Source of the DNA: Streptomyces formicae
GTDB lineage: Bacteria; Actinomycetota; Actinomycetes; Streptomycetales; Streptomycetaceae
Reading direction: 5' to 3'
NCBI RefSeq assembly: GCF_002556545.1
Contig: NZ_CP022685.1
Span: 8,782,001 to 8,846,000, forward strand
DNA: 64,000 nt
Below, piece after piece: positions 8,789 to 17,342 of the stretch. Each line of letters begins with the position of its first letter. The first letter of the stretch is position 1. Below the pieces are notes generated by a model, which saw nothing but the letters and a program-made list of their open reading frames with translations, made no database searches and had not been told where the DNA came from. The position numbers and the translations under genes were made by a program.

Positions 8789-9534
8789 CCTCGCAGACAC
8801 CGGGAACACCCGCCGACCGGCCGGTGGTCGAGCTGGCGGGGGTGTCCAAGACGTACGGGGACGTGGCCGCGCTGCGCGGCGCGGACCTGGTCATCCGGCG
8901 CGGTGAACTCCTCGCCATCGTCGGCCCTTCGGGGTCGGGCAAGTCCACGATGCTCAACATCATGGGCACCCTGGACCGCCCCTCGGCGGGCCTGGTGCGC
9001 GTCGACGGGCACGACGTTGCCGACCTGAGCGACCGCGAACTGTCCGCGCTGCGGGCCGGGACCATCGGCTTCGTCTTCCAGCAGTTCCATCTGGCCTTCG
9101 GCGTACCGGCGTTGGACAGCGTCGCGGACGGGCTGCTCTACAGCGGCCGATCGCGCGGCGAGCGACGGCGCCTCGCCGAGCGGGCGCTGCGCAGGGTCGG
9201 CCTCGGACACCGGCTCTACCACGAGCCGCACCAGCTCTCCGGCGGCGAGAAGCAGCGGGTGGCCATCGCCCGCGCGGTCCTCGGCGATCCGCCGTTGCTG
9301 CTGGCCGACGAACCGACGGGCGCGCTCGACTCGCGGTCCGGGGCCGTCGTCATCGAGCTCCTGCACGAGCTGCACGAGGCGGGTACGACCGTGGTGGTCA
9401 TCACCCACGACCGGGACATCGCCGCGAACCTGCCCCGTGAGGTGCGGGTCAAGGACGGCCGGATCGAGCACGACTCCGGCGAGTCGGCCGCGGGGCGCTC
9501 CACGGCCCTGGTCCCCGAGGGGGCGCTGCGATGA
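8785..9534 (+). CDS. ABC transporter ATPase (MacB/LolD type)
   Basis: A 249-residue ATPase. Walker A is 'GPSGSGKST' (about residues 52-60), the Q-loop 'FVFQQFHL' follows, the signature is L-S-G-G-E and Walker B is '[13 protein letters not shown]', the wording characteristic of the MacB/LolD family. The H-loop His is in 'VVITHDRDI'. It starts at GTG 8785, overlapping the adaptor stop by 4 bp, and its own stop overlaps the permease ATG by 4 bp, so the partners are made in coupled translation. Confidence 0.94.
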   Translation: MTSQTPGTPADRPVVELAGVSKTYGDVAALRGADLVIRRGELLAIVGPSGSGKSTMLNIMGTLDRPSAGLVRVDGHDVADLSDRELSALRAGTIGFVFQQFHLAFGVPALDSVADGLLYSGRSRGERRRLAERALRRVGLGHRLYHEPHQLSGGEKQRVAIARAVLGDPPLLLADEPTGALDSRSGAVVIELLHELHEAGTTVVVITHDRDIAANLPREVRVKDGRIEHDSGESAAGRSTALVPEGALR

Positions 9535-10784
9535 GCACGGCGAACGCGACGAAGGAGCTGGAGCCCGCTGCCGGTGCGACGCCACCGCCCCGGCGGCCGA
9601 GGCCCGCCAGGATGAACCCGGCCGACGTGCTGAGGGTCGGCGGTTCGGGGCTGCGCTCGCGGCCCATGCGGGTGTTCCTCTCGGCGCTCGGCATCGCGAT
9701 CGGCATCGCCGCCATGGTCGGCGTGGTCGGCATCTCCACCTCCTCGTCGGAGGACCTCAGCCGACGGCTCGCGTCACTCGGCACCAACCTGCTCACCGTC
9801 ACCCCCGGCACCTCGTTCAGCGGCGACGACGCCCATCTGCCCGCCGAATCGGTGCAGATGATCGGCAACGTCGACCACGTCGAATCGGTCTCGGCCATCG
9901 GCAGGACGGACGCGAAGGTCTACCGCAACAACTACACGCCCAAGCAGGAGACCGGCGGGCTCACGGTGGCCGCCGCCCGCACCGACCTGCCGACGTCGGT
10001 CGGCGCGAAGGTCGTCGACGGCCGCTGGCTGAACTCCGCCAACAGCCGCTACCCGGCCGTGGTGCTCGGCCCCAAGGCCGCCGAACAGCTCGGCGTGCAC
10101 CGGGCGGGCGCCGACGTGAAGGTGTGGCTCGACGGGCAGTGGTTCACCGTCGTCGGACTGCTCGCCCCCAACGAGCTGATCCCCGGGCTCGACTCCACCG
10201 CGCTGGTCGGCTGGAACGTCGCGGAGCGCGAACTGAGCTTCGACGGCTACCCGACCACGATCTACACCCGCGCCGAGGAGTCCTCGGTCGGCGACGTGCA
10301 GTCCGTGCTCGGCGCCACCGCCAACCCCGAGACGCCCAGCGAGGTCGAGGTCTCCAGGCCCTCGGACGCGCTGGCCGCCAAGGAAGCCACCGACGACACC
10401 CTCAGCGGACTGCTGCTCGGGCTTGGCGGCGTGGCCCTGCTCGTGGGCGGCGTCGGCGTCGCCAACACGATGGTGATCTCCGTACTCGAACGCCGCTCGG
10501 AGATCGGCCTGCGCCGCTCGCTCGGCGCCACCCGGGGCCAGATCCGCACCCAGTTCCTGGCCGAGGCACTGCTCCTGTCCGCCCTCGGCGGGCTCGGCGG
10601 GGTCTTCCTCGGCATCGGCGTCACCGGCGGCTATGCCGCGTACCAGGGCTGGCCGTCCGTCGTGCCGGTCTGGGCGATGGCGGGCGGCGTCGGGGCCACC
10701 CTGGTCATCGGCGGCCTCGCCGGGTTCTATCCGGCCGTACGGGCGGCCAGGCTGCCCCCGACCGAAGCGCTCGCCACCACCTGA
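9531..10784 (+). CDS. MacB-like ABC permease (FtsX fold)
   Basis: A 417-residue permease. One TM lies near residue 45-65 ('[22 protein letters not shown]'). A large extracytoplasmic MacB_PCD domain follows, containing the family wording '[14 protein letters not shown]'. Three C-terminal TMs form the FtsX domain, with '[21 protein letters not shown]' between the first two. It completes the operon begun at 6738. With the PG-binding adaptor it resembles Gram-positive MacAB-type exporters. The substrate is unknown; the neighbouring halogenase cluster ends in its own terminator, so a link to that product is only possible. Confidence 0.92.
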   Translation: MSTANATKELEPAAGATPPPRRPRPARMNPADVLRVGGSGLRSRPMRVFLSALGIAIGIAAMVGVVGISTSSSEDLSRRLASLGTNLLTVTPGTSFSGDDAHLPAESVQMIGNVDHVESVSAIGRTDAKVYRNNYTPKQETGGLTVAAARTDLPTSVGAKVVDGRWLNSANSRYPAVVLGPKAAEQLGVHRAGADVKVWLDGQWFTVVGLLAPNELIPGLDSTALVGWNVAERELSFDGYPTTIYTRAEESSVGDVQSVLGATANPETPSEVEVSRPSDALAAKEATDDTLSGLLLGLGGVALLVGGVGVANTMVISVLERRSEIGLRRSLGATRGQIRTQFLAEALLLSALGGLGGVFLGIGVTGGYAAYQGWPSVVPVWAMAGGVGATLVIGGLAGFYPAVRAARLPPTEALATT

Positions 10785-10851
10785 GACCGCGGTGCTCCTG
10801 CTGGATTCGTCCCCCGTGCCCAGGGGAGCGCCGCGCCCGTCCGCGCCACCG

Positions 10852-11904
10852 TCAGGGCCGATCCCTGCGGGCGACGCGGGCGGGACCTCGCGGGTCCTCG
10901 GCCGGTGTCAGACCGGCCACGCGGGCCAGGCGCCGGAAGGAGTCCAGGAGGCCCGTACGGTCGTACGTACTGGTCGTCACGAGCACCTCCTGGGCGCCGC
11001 TCTCCTTGATCACCTGCTCCAGCTCGACGGCGACCTGCTCCTCCGTGCCGTACACCTGGCCGCGCAGCCCCGACTCGTAGAAGCCGCGCTCCTTCTCCGT
11101 CATGGCCAGCCCGGCGACCCGCTCGGCGGGCGGCAGCGGCGGGAACGTGCCGTGCGTGCGGGAGTACGCCATCGACCAGGCCTCGGGCACCAGGAGGCGG
11201 TGGGCGGCTTCCTCGGTCTCCGCGACGGCGACGGTCCCCGAAATCACGACGTACGGCTCCGTGGACCACGCTGAGGGCCGGAAGGACGCGCGGTACTCGT
11301 CGATGCCGCGCAGCATCTTCTCGCGGCTCCTGAGGTCCCCGATGACCAGCGGAAGCCCTGCCTCCGCGGCGATCCGGGCGCCCTCGCCGATGGCAAGGAC
11401 GAACGGCGGGACGGTGAGCCCCTCGGCGGGCCTGGCCCGCACCCCCGTCCCCGACGTACCGCGGAACCAGCCGAGCAGCTCGGTCAGCTGCGCCGCGAAG
11501 TCCGCCGCGTCGTGCTTGTCCCTGCCCAGCGCCTTGCGCACCCCGTCGGTGAAGCCGACGGACCGCCCGAGCCCCATGTCGATCCGCCCCGGGAAGAGCG
11601 ATTCCAGGACCCCGAACTGCTCGGCGACCACGAGCGATTGATGATTGGGCAGCATCACGCCGCCGGTGCCCACCCGGATGGTGCGGGTGGCGCCCGCGAC
11701 GGCCGCCGCGAGGACGGTGGGCGCGGAGCCCGCGACGCCGGGCACTCCGTGGTGTTCCGAGACCCAGAACCTGTCGTATCCGAGCGCCTCGACCTCCTGG
11801 GCGAGCCGTACGGTGTCGCGCAGCGCCGACGGCCCTTCGTGCCCCTCGCGGGTGCGCGAACGGTCGAGGACGGAGAAGCGGGTTCCCGCGATCACTGAGC
11901 TCAC
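10852..11904 (-). CDS. LLM-class flavin-dependent oxidoreductase (MsnO8-like)
   Basis: A 350-residue luciferase-like TIM-barrel protein. 'TRFSVLDRSR' at the N-terminus, 'LGYDRFWVSEHHG' (about residue 45), 'VGTGGVMLPNH' and 'FPGRIDMGLGRS' are typical of the MsnO8/YtnJ-like group that binds FMN or F420. Start chosen at GTG 11904, where homology to the family begins; longer frames only add low-complexity sequence. It is monocistronic and convergent with the ABC permease. The substrate is unknown. Confidence 0.88.
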   Translation of the reverse strand: MSSVIAGTRFSVLDRSRTREGHEGPSALRDTVRLAQEVEALGYDRFWVSEHHGVPGVAGSAPTVLAAAVAGATRTIRVGTGGVMLPNHQSLVVAEQFGVLESLFPGRIDMGLGRSVGFTDGVRKALGRDKHDAADFAAQLTELLGWFRGTSGTGVRARPAEGLTVPPFVLAIGEGARIAAEAGLPLVIGDLRSREKMLRGIDEYRASFRPSAWSTEPYVVISGTVAVAETEEAAHRLLVPEAWSMAYSRTHGTFPPLPPAERVAGLAMTEKERGFYESGLRGQVYGTEEQVAVELEQVIKESGAQEVLVTTSTYDRTGLLDSFRRLARVAGLTPAEDPRGPARVARRDRP

Positions 11905-11993
11905 GACTGTTTCAACGCGTGGGCGGCGCCCGCATTCCCCGCGCCGCGTTCCCCGCCCTGCGGAGCCCACCCCGCCTTCTTTACGCTGACGAC

Positions 11994-12482
11994 GTGACTC
12001 AGGACAACAGACCTCTGGCCGTCTTCGACCTCGACGGGACGCTCGCGGACACCGCGCACCGCCAGCGCTTCCTGGAACGCAAGCCGCGCGACTGGGACGC
12101 GTTCTTCGCGGCGGCTCCCCAGGACCCGCCCCTGGCGCGGGGCGTCGAGCTGGCCCTGGAGAGCACGGCGGAGTGCGAGGTCGTCTACCTGACGGGCCGC
12201 CCCGAACGCTGCCGCAAGGACACCGAGGAGTGGCTGACCCGCCAGGGCCTGCCCACGGGCCGCCTCTGGATGCGCCGCAACGACGACCGCCGCCCGGCCC
12301 GCCGCACCAAACTGGAGATCCTCCGCGACCTCGCCCGCAAGCGGGAGATCCGCATGCTCGTGGACGACGACGAACTGGTCTGCGACGAGGCGGAACGAGC
12401 GGGCTTCAAGGTCGTGCGGGCCCGCTGGGCAGCGACGTCGGAGGCACTGAAGACGGCCCAGGAACAAGAGGGCAGGACTTGA
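11994..12482 (+). CDS. HAD-superfamily phosphatase (PNKP phosphatase-like)
   Basis: A 162-residue HAD-type phosphohydrolase. Motif I is 'FDLDGTLADT' (two Asp, about residues 10-19), followed by 'HRQRFL'. Motif II is a Thr in 'VVYLTGRPERCR', and motif III/IV lies in 'MLVDDDELVCDEAERAGFKVVRA'. The short length and 'YLTGRP..CRKDTEEWL' resemble the 3'-phosphatase half of polynucleotide kinases and related acid phosphatases. GTG 11994 is the first start that keeps the Asp motif at the usual distance. It stands alone between divergent and convergent neighbours. Confidence 0.8.
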   Translation: MTQDNRPLAVFDLDGTLADTAHRQRFLERKPRDWDAFFAAAPQDPPLARGVELALESTAECEVVYLTGRPERCRKDTEEWLTRQGLPTGRLWMRRNDDRRPARRTKLEILRDLARKREIRMLVDDDELVCDEAERAGFKVVRARWAATSEALKTAQEQEGRT

Positions 12483-12567
12483 GTCAGGACAGGCGGCCCC
12501 GTAAGGAGTGCGGGGAGCTGCGCGAGCAACCCGATGAGGCCCGCGGTGAAGGCACAGCGCTGGGGGC

Positions 12568-12783
12568 CTACTCGTCGTCCTCCAGCCGGAACCCCACCTT
12601 CAGCCCCACCTGGTAGTGCTGGATCTGCCCGTCCTCGATGTGCCCCCGTACCTGGGTGACCTCGAACCAGTCAAGGGACCTCAGCGTCTGCGAGGCCCGC
12701 GCGATGCCGTTGCGGATGGCCTGGTCGACCCCTTCGTGCGAGGTGCCGACGATCTCGGTGACGCGATACGTGTGATCCGACAT
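12568..12783 (-). CDS. Dodecin family flavin-binding protein
   Basis: A 71-residue dodecin, a small protein that assembles into a hollow dodecamer storing or buffering flavin (and CoA in actinobacterial forms). It has the single beta-alpha-beta-beta layout: 'TYRVTEIVGTS' strand, 'GVDQAIRNGIARASQTL' helix, then 'DWFEVTQVRGHIEDG' carrying the flavin-stacking Trp, and a final 'YQVGLKVGFRLE' strand. Full family length. Monocistronic. Confidence 0.92.
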   Translation of the reverse strand: MSDHTYRVTEIVGTSHEGVDQAIRNGIARASQTLRSLDWFEVTQVRGHIEDGQIQHYQVGLKVGFRLEDDE

Positions 12784-12878
12784 GAGGGAGTGCCTCCCGG
12801 CAGTGGAGTGACGTCATGGAATGCCGTCACTCCACCGTGCCCCAGTCCGCGCGTACACGCGAGATGGCACACACCCCT

Positions 12879-12906
12879 TGACCGACTCATTGGTACAGAC
12901 CAAAAT
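12879..12906 (+). promoter_or_regulatory. dre-like operator within a candidate promoter
   Basis: TTGACC (12879-12884) and CAAAAT (12901-12906) form a sigma70-like pair with a 16-bp spacer. The spacer carries the palindrome TTGGTACAGACCAA (12890-12903). Its core TGGT-N4-ACCA matches the DasR dre consensus TGGTCTAGACCA at 10 of 12 positions and also resembles the repeats of Streptomyces chitinase promoters. It lies about 75 bp ahead of the sugar-binding lipoprotein gene. Confidence 0.55.
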
Positions 12907-12979
12907 CCAGCCATACCCGTTCGAGTTTCGTGCTCACCCCCCCGCGTCGGGCCCACCCTTCCCTGTCCGCAGGCAGAAA

Positions 12980-14266
12980 GTGACCCACGTGAAACCCCGC
13001 CGCCGCCCCAACGCATCCCGTGCCCTCGTCCTCGTCGTCGCCTCCTCGACCCTGCTCGCCGGGTGCGGGCTGTTGCCGGGGGAGGACGGGCGCAAGACCG
13101 TGACCCTCTGGCTGATGCGGGGCAGCGCGTCGCCGGAGTTCGTCGAGCGGTTCACCGAGGACTTCGAGAAGCAGCACGACGACATCGACCTGGACGTGCG
13201 CGTCCAGGAATGGACCGGCATCGGCGCCAAGGTGAAGAAGGCGCTCAAGGACGACAGCGGCGACGGACCCGATGTCATCGAGGTCGGCAACACCCAGGTC
13301 GCGCAGTACGTCGACGAGGGCGGCCTGTACGACCTCACCCTGGAGTCCGCGCGCGACCTCGGCATGGACGACTGGCTGCCGGGCCTCGCCGAGCCGGGAC
13401 GCTTCGACAACGCGCAGTACGGCATCCCCTGGTACGCCGCGAACCGCGTCGTGATCTACCACAAGGACCTGTTCGCCGACGCGGGCATCAAGAGCCCGCC
13501 GCGCACCCGCGCGCAGTGGCTGGAGGCCACCGAGAAGCTCAACACCGGCGGCAGGCAGGGCATCTACCTCGCGGGCCAGGACTGGTACACCCTCTCCGGG
13601 TTCGTCTGGGACGAGGGCGGCGACCTCGCCAAGGAGACCCGCGGGACATGGAAGGGCACCCTCCACGCACCCGCGGCGCTGCGCGGCATGGAGTTCTACC
13701 GCCAGTTGCAGGCGCTCGGGCAGGGGCCGCGCGACGCCGACGAGGAGCATCCGGCGCAGACCGGGGTGTTCGCGAAGGGCGACGTCGCGCAGATCATCGC
13801 CGTGCCGGGCGCGGCGCGGGCCATCGAGGAGAAGAACCCCGAGCTGAAGGGCAAGCTCGGCTACTTCCCCATCCCCGGCAAGACGGCGGGCAAGCCCGGC
13901 GCGGTCTTCACCGGTGGCTCCGACCTCGTGGTGCCCGAGCGCAGCGACGACCACAAGGGAGCCGTCGCGCTGATCGAGGCCCTCGCGGGCAAGAAGTGGC
14001 AGACCGATCTGGCGCGGACCATGAACTACGTGCCGAACAAGGCGAAGCTGGCCCCCGCCGTCGCGGGTGACGAGGGCAGCGCGGCGATGGCGGTCGGCGC
14101 GGCGAACGGCCGCGCGACCCCCAATTCGCCCCGCTGGGCCGGGGTCGAGGCCAAGAACCCCATCAAGGGCTACATGACCAAGGTCCTCAACGGCGGCGAT
14201 CCGGCCACCGAGGCGCGCAGGGCGTCGGGCCGGATCACCGACGCCCTGAGCGTGGCGGGTCCGTGA
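12980..14266 (+). CDS. Sugar ABC-transporter substrate-binding lipoprotein (orphan)
   Basis: A 428-residue family-1 extracellular solute-binding protein. A twin-basic start ('KPRRRPNASRALV') leads to lipobox L-L-A-G-C, so it is membrane-anchored. Family features are 'TLWLMRGSASPEFVERFTEDF', 'PDVIEVGNTQVAQYVDEG' and 'YGIPWYAANRVVIYHKDLF'. Start GTG 12980 has AGG 6 bases upstream; GTG 12989 is also possible. No permease genes follow, so it must share a permease/ATPase encoded elsewhere. The dre-like operator suggests control by amino-sugar or other GntR-type signals. Confidence 0.9.
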   Translation: MTHVKPRRRPNASRALVLVVASSTLLAGCGLLPGEDGRKTVTLWLMRGSASPEFVERFTEDFEKQHDDIDLDVRVQEWTGIGAKVKKALKDDSGDGPDVIEVGNTQVAQYVDEGGLYDLTLESARDLGMDDWLPGLAEPGRFDNAQYGIPWYAANRVVIYHKDLFADAGIKSPPRTRAQWLEATEKLNTGGRQGIYLAGQDWYTLSGFVWDEGGDLAKETRGTWKGTLHAPAALRGMEFYRQLQALGQGPRDADEEHPAQTGVFAKGDVAQIIAVPGAARAIEEKNPELKGKLGYFPIPGKTAGKPGAVFTGGSDLVVPERSDDHKGAVALIEALAGKKWQTDLARTMNYVPNKAKLAPAVAGDEGSAAMAVGAANGRATPNSPRWAGVEAKNPIKGYMTKVLNGGDPATEARRASGRITDALSVAGP

Positions 14267-14284
14267 GCCGACCCGGGGCCCGGC

Positions 14285-15247
14285 CTACGCGGCCGTGCTG
14301 AGGGAGAGCGCGAAGCGCCCTCTCTCATCCGTCCACCAGTGGCTCAGCTTCAGGTCCGCGGCGGCGAGTTCGGAGCGTACGCCATCCTCCCTGAACTTCG
14401 CCGAGACCTCCGTGCGGACGTCCTCGCCCGCGGTGAAGTCGACCGCGAGGTCGAGCGCCGGGATCTTCACCGTCTGGTCGGACCGCGAGCGCAGCCGCAT
14501 CTCGATCCACTCGTGCTCGCGGTCCCAGACGGCCACGTGCGCGAAGGCCGCGGGGTCGAAGTCGGCCTGCAGCTCGCGGTTCATCACCGTGAGGACGTTC
14601 TTGTTGAAGGCGGCGGTCACTCCGGAACCGTCGTCGTAGGCGGAGACGAGCACGGATTCGTCCTTCACCAGGTCCGTGCCGAGCAACAGCATGTCGCCGG
14701 GGGAGAGCAGCCCGCGCACCGAGGCGAGGAAGGCCGCGCGCTCCGCGGGCAGCAGATTGCCGATCGTGCCGCCGAGGAAGGCGACGAGGCGCGGCCCGGG
14801 GGTGCCGGGCAGCGCGAGCCCGCGGGTGAAGTCGGCGATCAGCGCGTGCACGGCGAGCGAGGGGCGCTGGGCGAGCAGCGCGTTCGCCGCCCCGGTCAGC
14901 GCGCTCTCGCTGACGTCCACGGGGACGTAGGTGTGCAGGGTGGCCATGGCGTCGATGAGGTGACGGGTCTTCTCCGAGGAGCCCGAACCCAGTTCGATCA
15001 GCGTCCGCGCGCCGGTGACCTCCGCGATCTCGGCGGCGCGGGCGACCAGGATCTCGCGCTCGGCGCGCGTCGGGTAGTACTCGGGCAGGGTGGTGATCTC
15101 CTCGAAGAGGGCACTGCCGCGTGCGTCGTAGAACCACTTGGGCGGCAGGGTCTTGGGGGTGCGGGTCAGGCCGTGCAGTACGTCGGCGCGCAGCGCGGCG
15201 TCGGTGGCGTCCTCGGGCAGGGTCCTGGTCAGGAGGAACGGGCTCAC
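14285..15247 (-). CDS. egtD: L-histidine N-alpha-methyltransferase EgtD
   Basis: A 320-residue SAM-dependent methyltransferase that trimethylates histidine to hercynine, the first committed intermediate of ergothioneine. Family sequence includes 'LPPKWFYDARGSALFEEIT' and 'LPEYYPTRAEREIL' near the N-terminus, the SAM site 'LIELGSGSSEKTRHLIDA', and 'VAFLGGTIGNLLP'. It starts at GTG 15247 overlapping the egtC stop by 4 bp and is the last gene of egtABCD, all coupled on the minus strand. Confidence 0.95.
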   Translation of the reverse strand: MSPFLLTRTLPEDATDAALRADVLHGLTRTPKTLPPKWFYDARGSALFEEITTLPEYYPTRAEREILVARAAEIAEVTGARTLIELGSGSSEKTRHLIDAMATLHTYVPVDVSESALTGAANALLAQRPSLAVHALIADFTRGLALPGTPGPRLVAFLGGTIGNLLPAERAAFLASVRGLLSPGDMLLLGTDLVKDESVLVSAYDDGSGVTAAFNKNVLTVMNRELQADFDPAAFAHVAVWDREHEWIEMRLRSRSDQTVKIPALDLAVDFTAGEDVRTEVSAKFREDGVRSELAAADLKLSHWWTDERGRFALSLSTAA

Positions 15248-15999
15248 GCGGTGGGCTCCTTGAGCGGTGTCAGCAGTACGTCGGTGCGGCTTGCGGCGAG
15301 CAGGGTGCGATCGGGCACCTCGCGCCAGTGCGGATCGTCGTCGTAGGGCTCTGAGGCGACGACGGTGCGGCGGTCGGGCTCCGCGAGGTACCAGAGGGTG
15401 TCGCCCCAGGCGGTCGCGGCGATCGTGTCGCCGTTGGTGAGCAGGAGGTTGAGGCGCGATCCGGGGGCGGCCTCCGCGACCTCGGCGACGGTGTCGGCGA
15501 GGGCCTGGCCCTCCTCGTCACCGGCCCGCAGCCGGTGCAGCACGAGCGCCCACACCAGCGCGGAGTCGCAGCGCGCCTCCATCGAGAGCAGCTCGGCGGC
15601 CGGAAGGCGGGCGGCGAGGGACGCGAGGGAGCGCGGCCAGCCCGCGATCGCGCCGTTGTGGCTGAACAGCCAGGGCCCCGCGGTGAAAGGGGCGGCCGCT
15701 GCCTCCCCGTCCGCGCCCCCGAGGGTCGCGTCCCGCACCGCGCCGAGCAGCGCCCCGGTGCGCACGACCCTGGCCAGGTCGGCGAAGGACTGGTCGCCCC
15801 AGATGGGCCCCGCGCGGCGGTAGCGGGCGGGCACCGGATCGCCCTCGGCGTACCAGCCCACGCCGAAGCCGTCGGCGTTGACGGTGCCGTGGCGCTGGCG
15901 CCGGGGCTCCCAGGACTGGCGGTACAGGCCATGCGCGGGCTCCACGAGCAGGCCCCCGAGCGGCTCGGGCGGGCCGAGGAAGGCGAGGTGACGGCACAT
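15244..15999 (-). CDS. egtC: Gamma-glutamyl-hercynylcysteine sulfoxide amidohydrolase EgtC
   Basis: A 251-residue class-II glutamine-amidotransferase-like Ntn hydrolase that removes the gamma-glutamyl group from gamma-glutamyl-hercynylcysteine sulfoxide. The start is fixed by the need for Cys directly after the initiator Met: 'MCRHLAFLG' at 15999 gives the N-terminal nucleophile Cys2. Other family blocks are 'NADGFGVGWY', 'FSHNGAIAGW' and 'SEPYDDDPHW'. Its ATG overlaps the egtB stop by one base (TGATG). Confidence 0.95.
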   Translation of the reverse strand: MCRHLAFLGPPEPLGGLLVEPAHGLYRQSWEPRRQRHGTVNADGFGVGWYAEGDPVPARYRRAGPIWGDQSFADLARVVRTGALLGAVRDATLGGADGEAAAAPFTAGPWLFSHNGAIAGWPRSLASLAARLPAAELLSMEARCDSALVWALVLHRLRAGDEEGQALADTVAEVAEAAPGSRLNLLLTNGDTIAATAWGDTLWYLAEPDRRTVVASEPYDDDPHWREVPDRTLLAASRTDVLLTPLKEPTA

Positions 16000-17342
16000 C
16001 AGGCAGCTCCCTCGGGACCGGCACAGGGAGCGACGTCGCGTGCCGTGCGGAACCCGGCGAAGATCTGCCGCCGCACCGGGTGGTCCCAGTTGCGGAACGT
16101 GCCCCGGCAGGCCACCGCGTCGACGGAGAAGGCGCCGCCGCGCAGCACCTTGTAGTCGCCGCCGAAGAACACGTCCGAGTACTCGCGGTAGGGGAACGCG
16201 GCGAAGCCCGGGTAGGGCAGGAAGCCGCTGGAGGTCCACTCCCACACGTCGCCGATCAACTGGCGTACGCCGAGAGGTGATTCACCCGCCGGGTAGCTCC
16301 CCGCGGGGGCGGGCCGCAGATGTCGCTGGCCCAGGTTGGCCCGCTCGGGCGTGGGGTCCGCGTCGCCCCACGGATAGCGCATGGAGCGATCGGATGACGG
16401 GTCGTACCTGGCGGCCTTCTCCCACTCCTCCTCGCTGGGCAGCCGCCGCCCGGCCCAGCGCGCGAAGGCGTCGGCCTCGTACCAACTGACGTGCAGGACC
16501 GGCTCGTCGGGCGGCACCTGCTCCACCCTCCCGAAGTGCCGGCGCAGCCACTGTCCGCCCTCGCGGCGCCAGAACAGCGGTGCGGTGAGCCGGTTCTGAC
16601 GGACCATCGCCCAGCCCTCCGGCGCCCACCAGCGCTCCTGGTCGTAGCCGCCGTCCTCGACGAAACGCAGGTAGGCGGCGTTCGTCACCGGTGTGGTGTC
16701 GATGAAGAAGGGCGGTACGAGACGGTGGTGGGCCGGGCGTTCGTTGTCCAGGGCCCATGGCTCGGTCGAGGTGCCCATGGTGAACGGGCCGCCGGGGACC
16801 AGGACTTCGGCGGGCCCGGCGAAGGGCGCTTCGAGCGGTGCGGGGTCGGGCGCGGTGAGCGCCGTCGGGCCCGCGCGCAACTGGTGCGTGATCAGCATCG
16901 TCTCGTCGTGCTGCTGCTCGTGCTGCGCGATCATGCCGAACGCGAACCCCGCGTCGGTGAGCGGAGTGCCGCGCAGCGGTGTCCGCTCCAGGACGTCGAG
17001 CGCGCGCCCGCGCACCTCGGCCGCGTAGTGGCGGGCCTCGGCGGGCGCGAGCAGCGGCAGGGCGGGGCGCTCGGCGCGGGGATGCTCGAAGGCGTCGTAC
17101 AGCGGATCGATCTCGGGCCGCATGGCGTCGCGCCCGGCGACCGCGCGCAGCAGCCACTGCTCCTCCTGGTTGCCGATGTGTGCCAGGTCCCAGACCAGGG
17201 GCGACATCAACGGCGAGTGCTGCGCGGTGAGTTCGGTGTCCTCGACACAGGTGGTGAGCAGATTGGTGCGGTCCCTGGCGGCGAGCAGCGCGGCGTGCGC
17301 GCGCTCCCGCAGGTCTTCGGGGTCGGCGGTGGGCCCTGTCAT
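15999..17342 (-). CDS. egtB: Ergothioneine sulfoxide synthase EgtB
   Basis: A 447-residue non-heme iron enzyme joining gamma-glutamylcysteine and hercynine with O2 to give the sulfoxide. The N-terminal DinB domain supplies the iron ligands, visible as His55 in 'WDLAHIGNQEEQW' and the HxxxH pair in 'AQHEQQHDETM' (His141, His145). The C-terminal FGE-sulfatase domain carries 'FTMGTSTEPWALDNERPAH', 'VSWYEADAFARWAGRRLPSE' and 'VWEWTSSGFLPYPGF'. Normal length; start ATG overlaps the egtA stop by 4 bp. Confidence 0.96.
   Translation of the reverse strand: MTGPTADPEDLRERAHAALLAARDRTNLLTTCVEDTELTAQHSPLMSPLVWDLAHIGNQEEQWLLRAVAGRDAMRPEIDPLYDAFEHPRAERPALPLLAPAEARHYAAEVRGRALDVLERTPLRGTPLTDAGFAFGMIAQHEQQHDETMLITHQLRAGPTALTAPDPAPLEAPFAGPAEVLVPGGPFTMGTSTEPWALDNERPAHHRLVPPFFIDTTPVTNAAYLRFVEDGGYDQERWWAPEGWAMVRQNRLTAPLFWRREGGQWLRRHFGRVEQVPPDEPVLHVSWYEADAFARWAGRRLPSEEEWEKAARYDPSSDRSMRYPWGDADPTPERANLGQRHLRPAPAGSYPAGESPLGVRQLIGDVWEWTSSGFLPYPGFAAFPYREYSDVFFGGDYKVLRGGAFSVDAVACRGTFRNWDHPVRRQIFAGFRTARDVAPCAGPEGAA

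Noticed and set aside
4481-8809. A minus-strand open frame of about 1440 codons opposite the halogenase, reductase, antiporter and adaptor genes
   Set aside because: It is low-complexity (His/Gly/Arg/Ala-rich), spans several well-supported plus-strand genes and has no family motif; long antisense frames are expected at this GC content.
16000-16245. A longer N-terminus for EgtC
   Set aside because: EgtC needs its catalytic Cys directly after Met; only the start at 15999 gives this.
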